Shown here in pieces: positions 6,101-6,490 of a stretch of 6,490 nucleotides of DNA. The notes beneath the pieces are model-generated. The model saw only the letters and a list, made by a program, of their open reading frames with translations. It was not told the DNA's origin and ran no database searches. Each line of letters begins with the position of its first letter. Within the stretch, counting starts at the first letter, position 1. This DNA comes from JALYLC01 sp035696365. GTDB taxonomy: Bacteria > Actinomycetota > Thermoleophilia > Gaiellales > JALYLC01. The position numbers and the translations under genes are program-made. The stretch lies in assembly GCA_035696365.1 (NCBI GenBank), contig DASRQS010000057.1:1-6490 (forward strand). Direction: 5' to 3'.

Positions 6101-6490
6101 TTAGATTGGGCGAACGTTCAGGATGGTGTTGAGCGCGAGCGCGAAGCCGCGCCAGATGGAAGCCGCGAATGCCGAGGTCAGGTGGTTGTCGTCGCGGTAG
6201 ACGATCTCCCCGCCCACCACCACGCGGCAGGTGGGCCCCCCGCAGACGGCCGGCGCCGGGTTGGCGTACGTGCTGCGCGCGACCCCGCCCGCTCGTTCGG
6301 CCGCGTATTCGGCGTCGTCCCAGTGGCCGTCGCGCGTGCGCGGGAAGTCGCAGGTCGCCGAGAGCGCGGGATTCCAGGAGATGCAGGCCGGGATGTCCTG
6401 CGGTGCGTGTGGCGTGTCACGCAGGACCACGACGTGACGGGCGACGTGCTCGAGTGCGGCGACACTCGCCGCGAAGCTCGCGCCCCACAG
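6101..6490 (-). CDS. C-terminal SGNH domain of an acyltransferase-3 (OafA/YrhL-type) membrane protein, 3' part only
   Basis: The last 129 codons of a gene that enters from the right edge. The sequence closely follows the C-terminal SGNH hydrolase-like domain fused to acyltransferase-3 membrane proteins: VVVLRDTPHAPQDIPACI (visible residues 20-37), a variable middle, a CGGPTCRVVVGGEIVY stretch (83-98), and DDNHLTSAFA (100-109). The Asp100-x-x-His103 pair fits the catalytic Asp-x-x-His of the SGNH fold. Four cysteines (36, 47, 83, 88) are typical of the extracytoplasmic domain and could form disulfides. Such proteins usually have ten or so membrane helices before this domain and O-acetylate cell-surface polysaccharides, peptidoglycan or secreted metabolites; the actual substrate cannot be told here. 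The N-terminal membrane part and the nucleophile serine (GDS block) lie outside the window. The TAA stop is followed after 15 bases by the small membrane-protein gene, so the two are probably cotranscribed. A stand-alone SGNH protein is possible but less likely. Confidence 0.85.
   Translation of the reverse strand: MWGASFAASVAALEHVARHVVVLRDTPHAPQDIPACISWNPALSATCDFPRTRDGHWDDAEYAAERAGGVARSTYANPAPAVCGGPTCRVVVGGEIVYRDDNHLTSAFAASIWRGFALALNTILNVRPI

Overview
The window is a compact, very G+C-rich, one-directional gene block in which everything supportable reads on the minus strand. The high G+C, strong G/C preference at third codon positions, frequent GTG starts, the proteins' similarity to actinobacterial forms and an actinobacterial-type SGNH acyltransferase tail suggest an actinomycetote. 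A Thermoleophilia/Solirubrobacterales-like lineage is my best guess, but it rests on the look of the proteins and not on any search.

In transcription order (right to left) the layout is: the 3' end of a membrane acyltransferase with a C-terminal SGNH domain (6490-6101); a small single-pass membrane protein of unknown function, 15 bases further on (6085-5870); a 97-base non-coding gap containing short repeats (5869-5773); then five purine-synthesis genes packed end to end: purL (5772-3562), purF (3562-2171), purM (2166-1156), purN (1151-552) and purH (555 to beyond the left edge). The purine junctions are a 1-base overlap (purL/purF), two 4-base gaps (purF/purM, purM/purN) and a 4-base GTGA overlap (purN/purH). 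This is strong evidence for one polycistronic, translationally coupled transcript.

Together the enzymes cover step 1 of de novo IMP synthesis (PurF, PRPP amidotransferase), step 3 (PurN, GAR formyltransferase), step 4 (PurL, FGAM synthase), step 5 (PurM, AIR synthetase) and the last two steps (PurH, AICAR formyltransferase/IMP cyclohydrolase). PurL is the short form, which lacks its own glutaminase and needs PurS and PurQ. Neither is in the window, so they must be encoded elsewhere, as must purD, purE/K, purC and purB. The order purL-F-M-N-H matches the central part of the Bacillus-type pur operon.

I see no mobile element, CRISPR array, tRNA/rRNA or clearly novel system. The parts most worth a second look are the purL leader (nested inverted repeats and a direct repeat next to a GTG start with a poor ribosome binding site), the PurF that has all four iron-sulfur cysteines but no propeptide, and the unidentified small membrane protein coupled to the acyltransferase.
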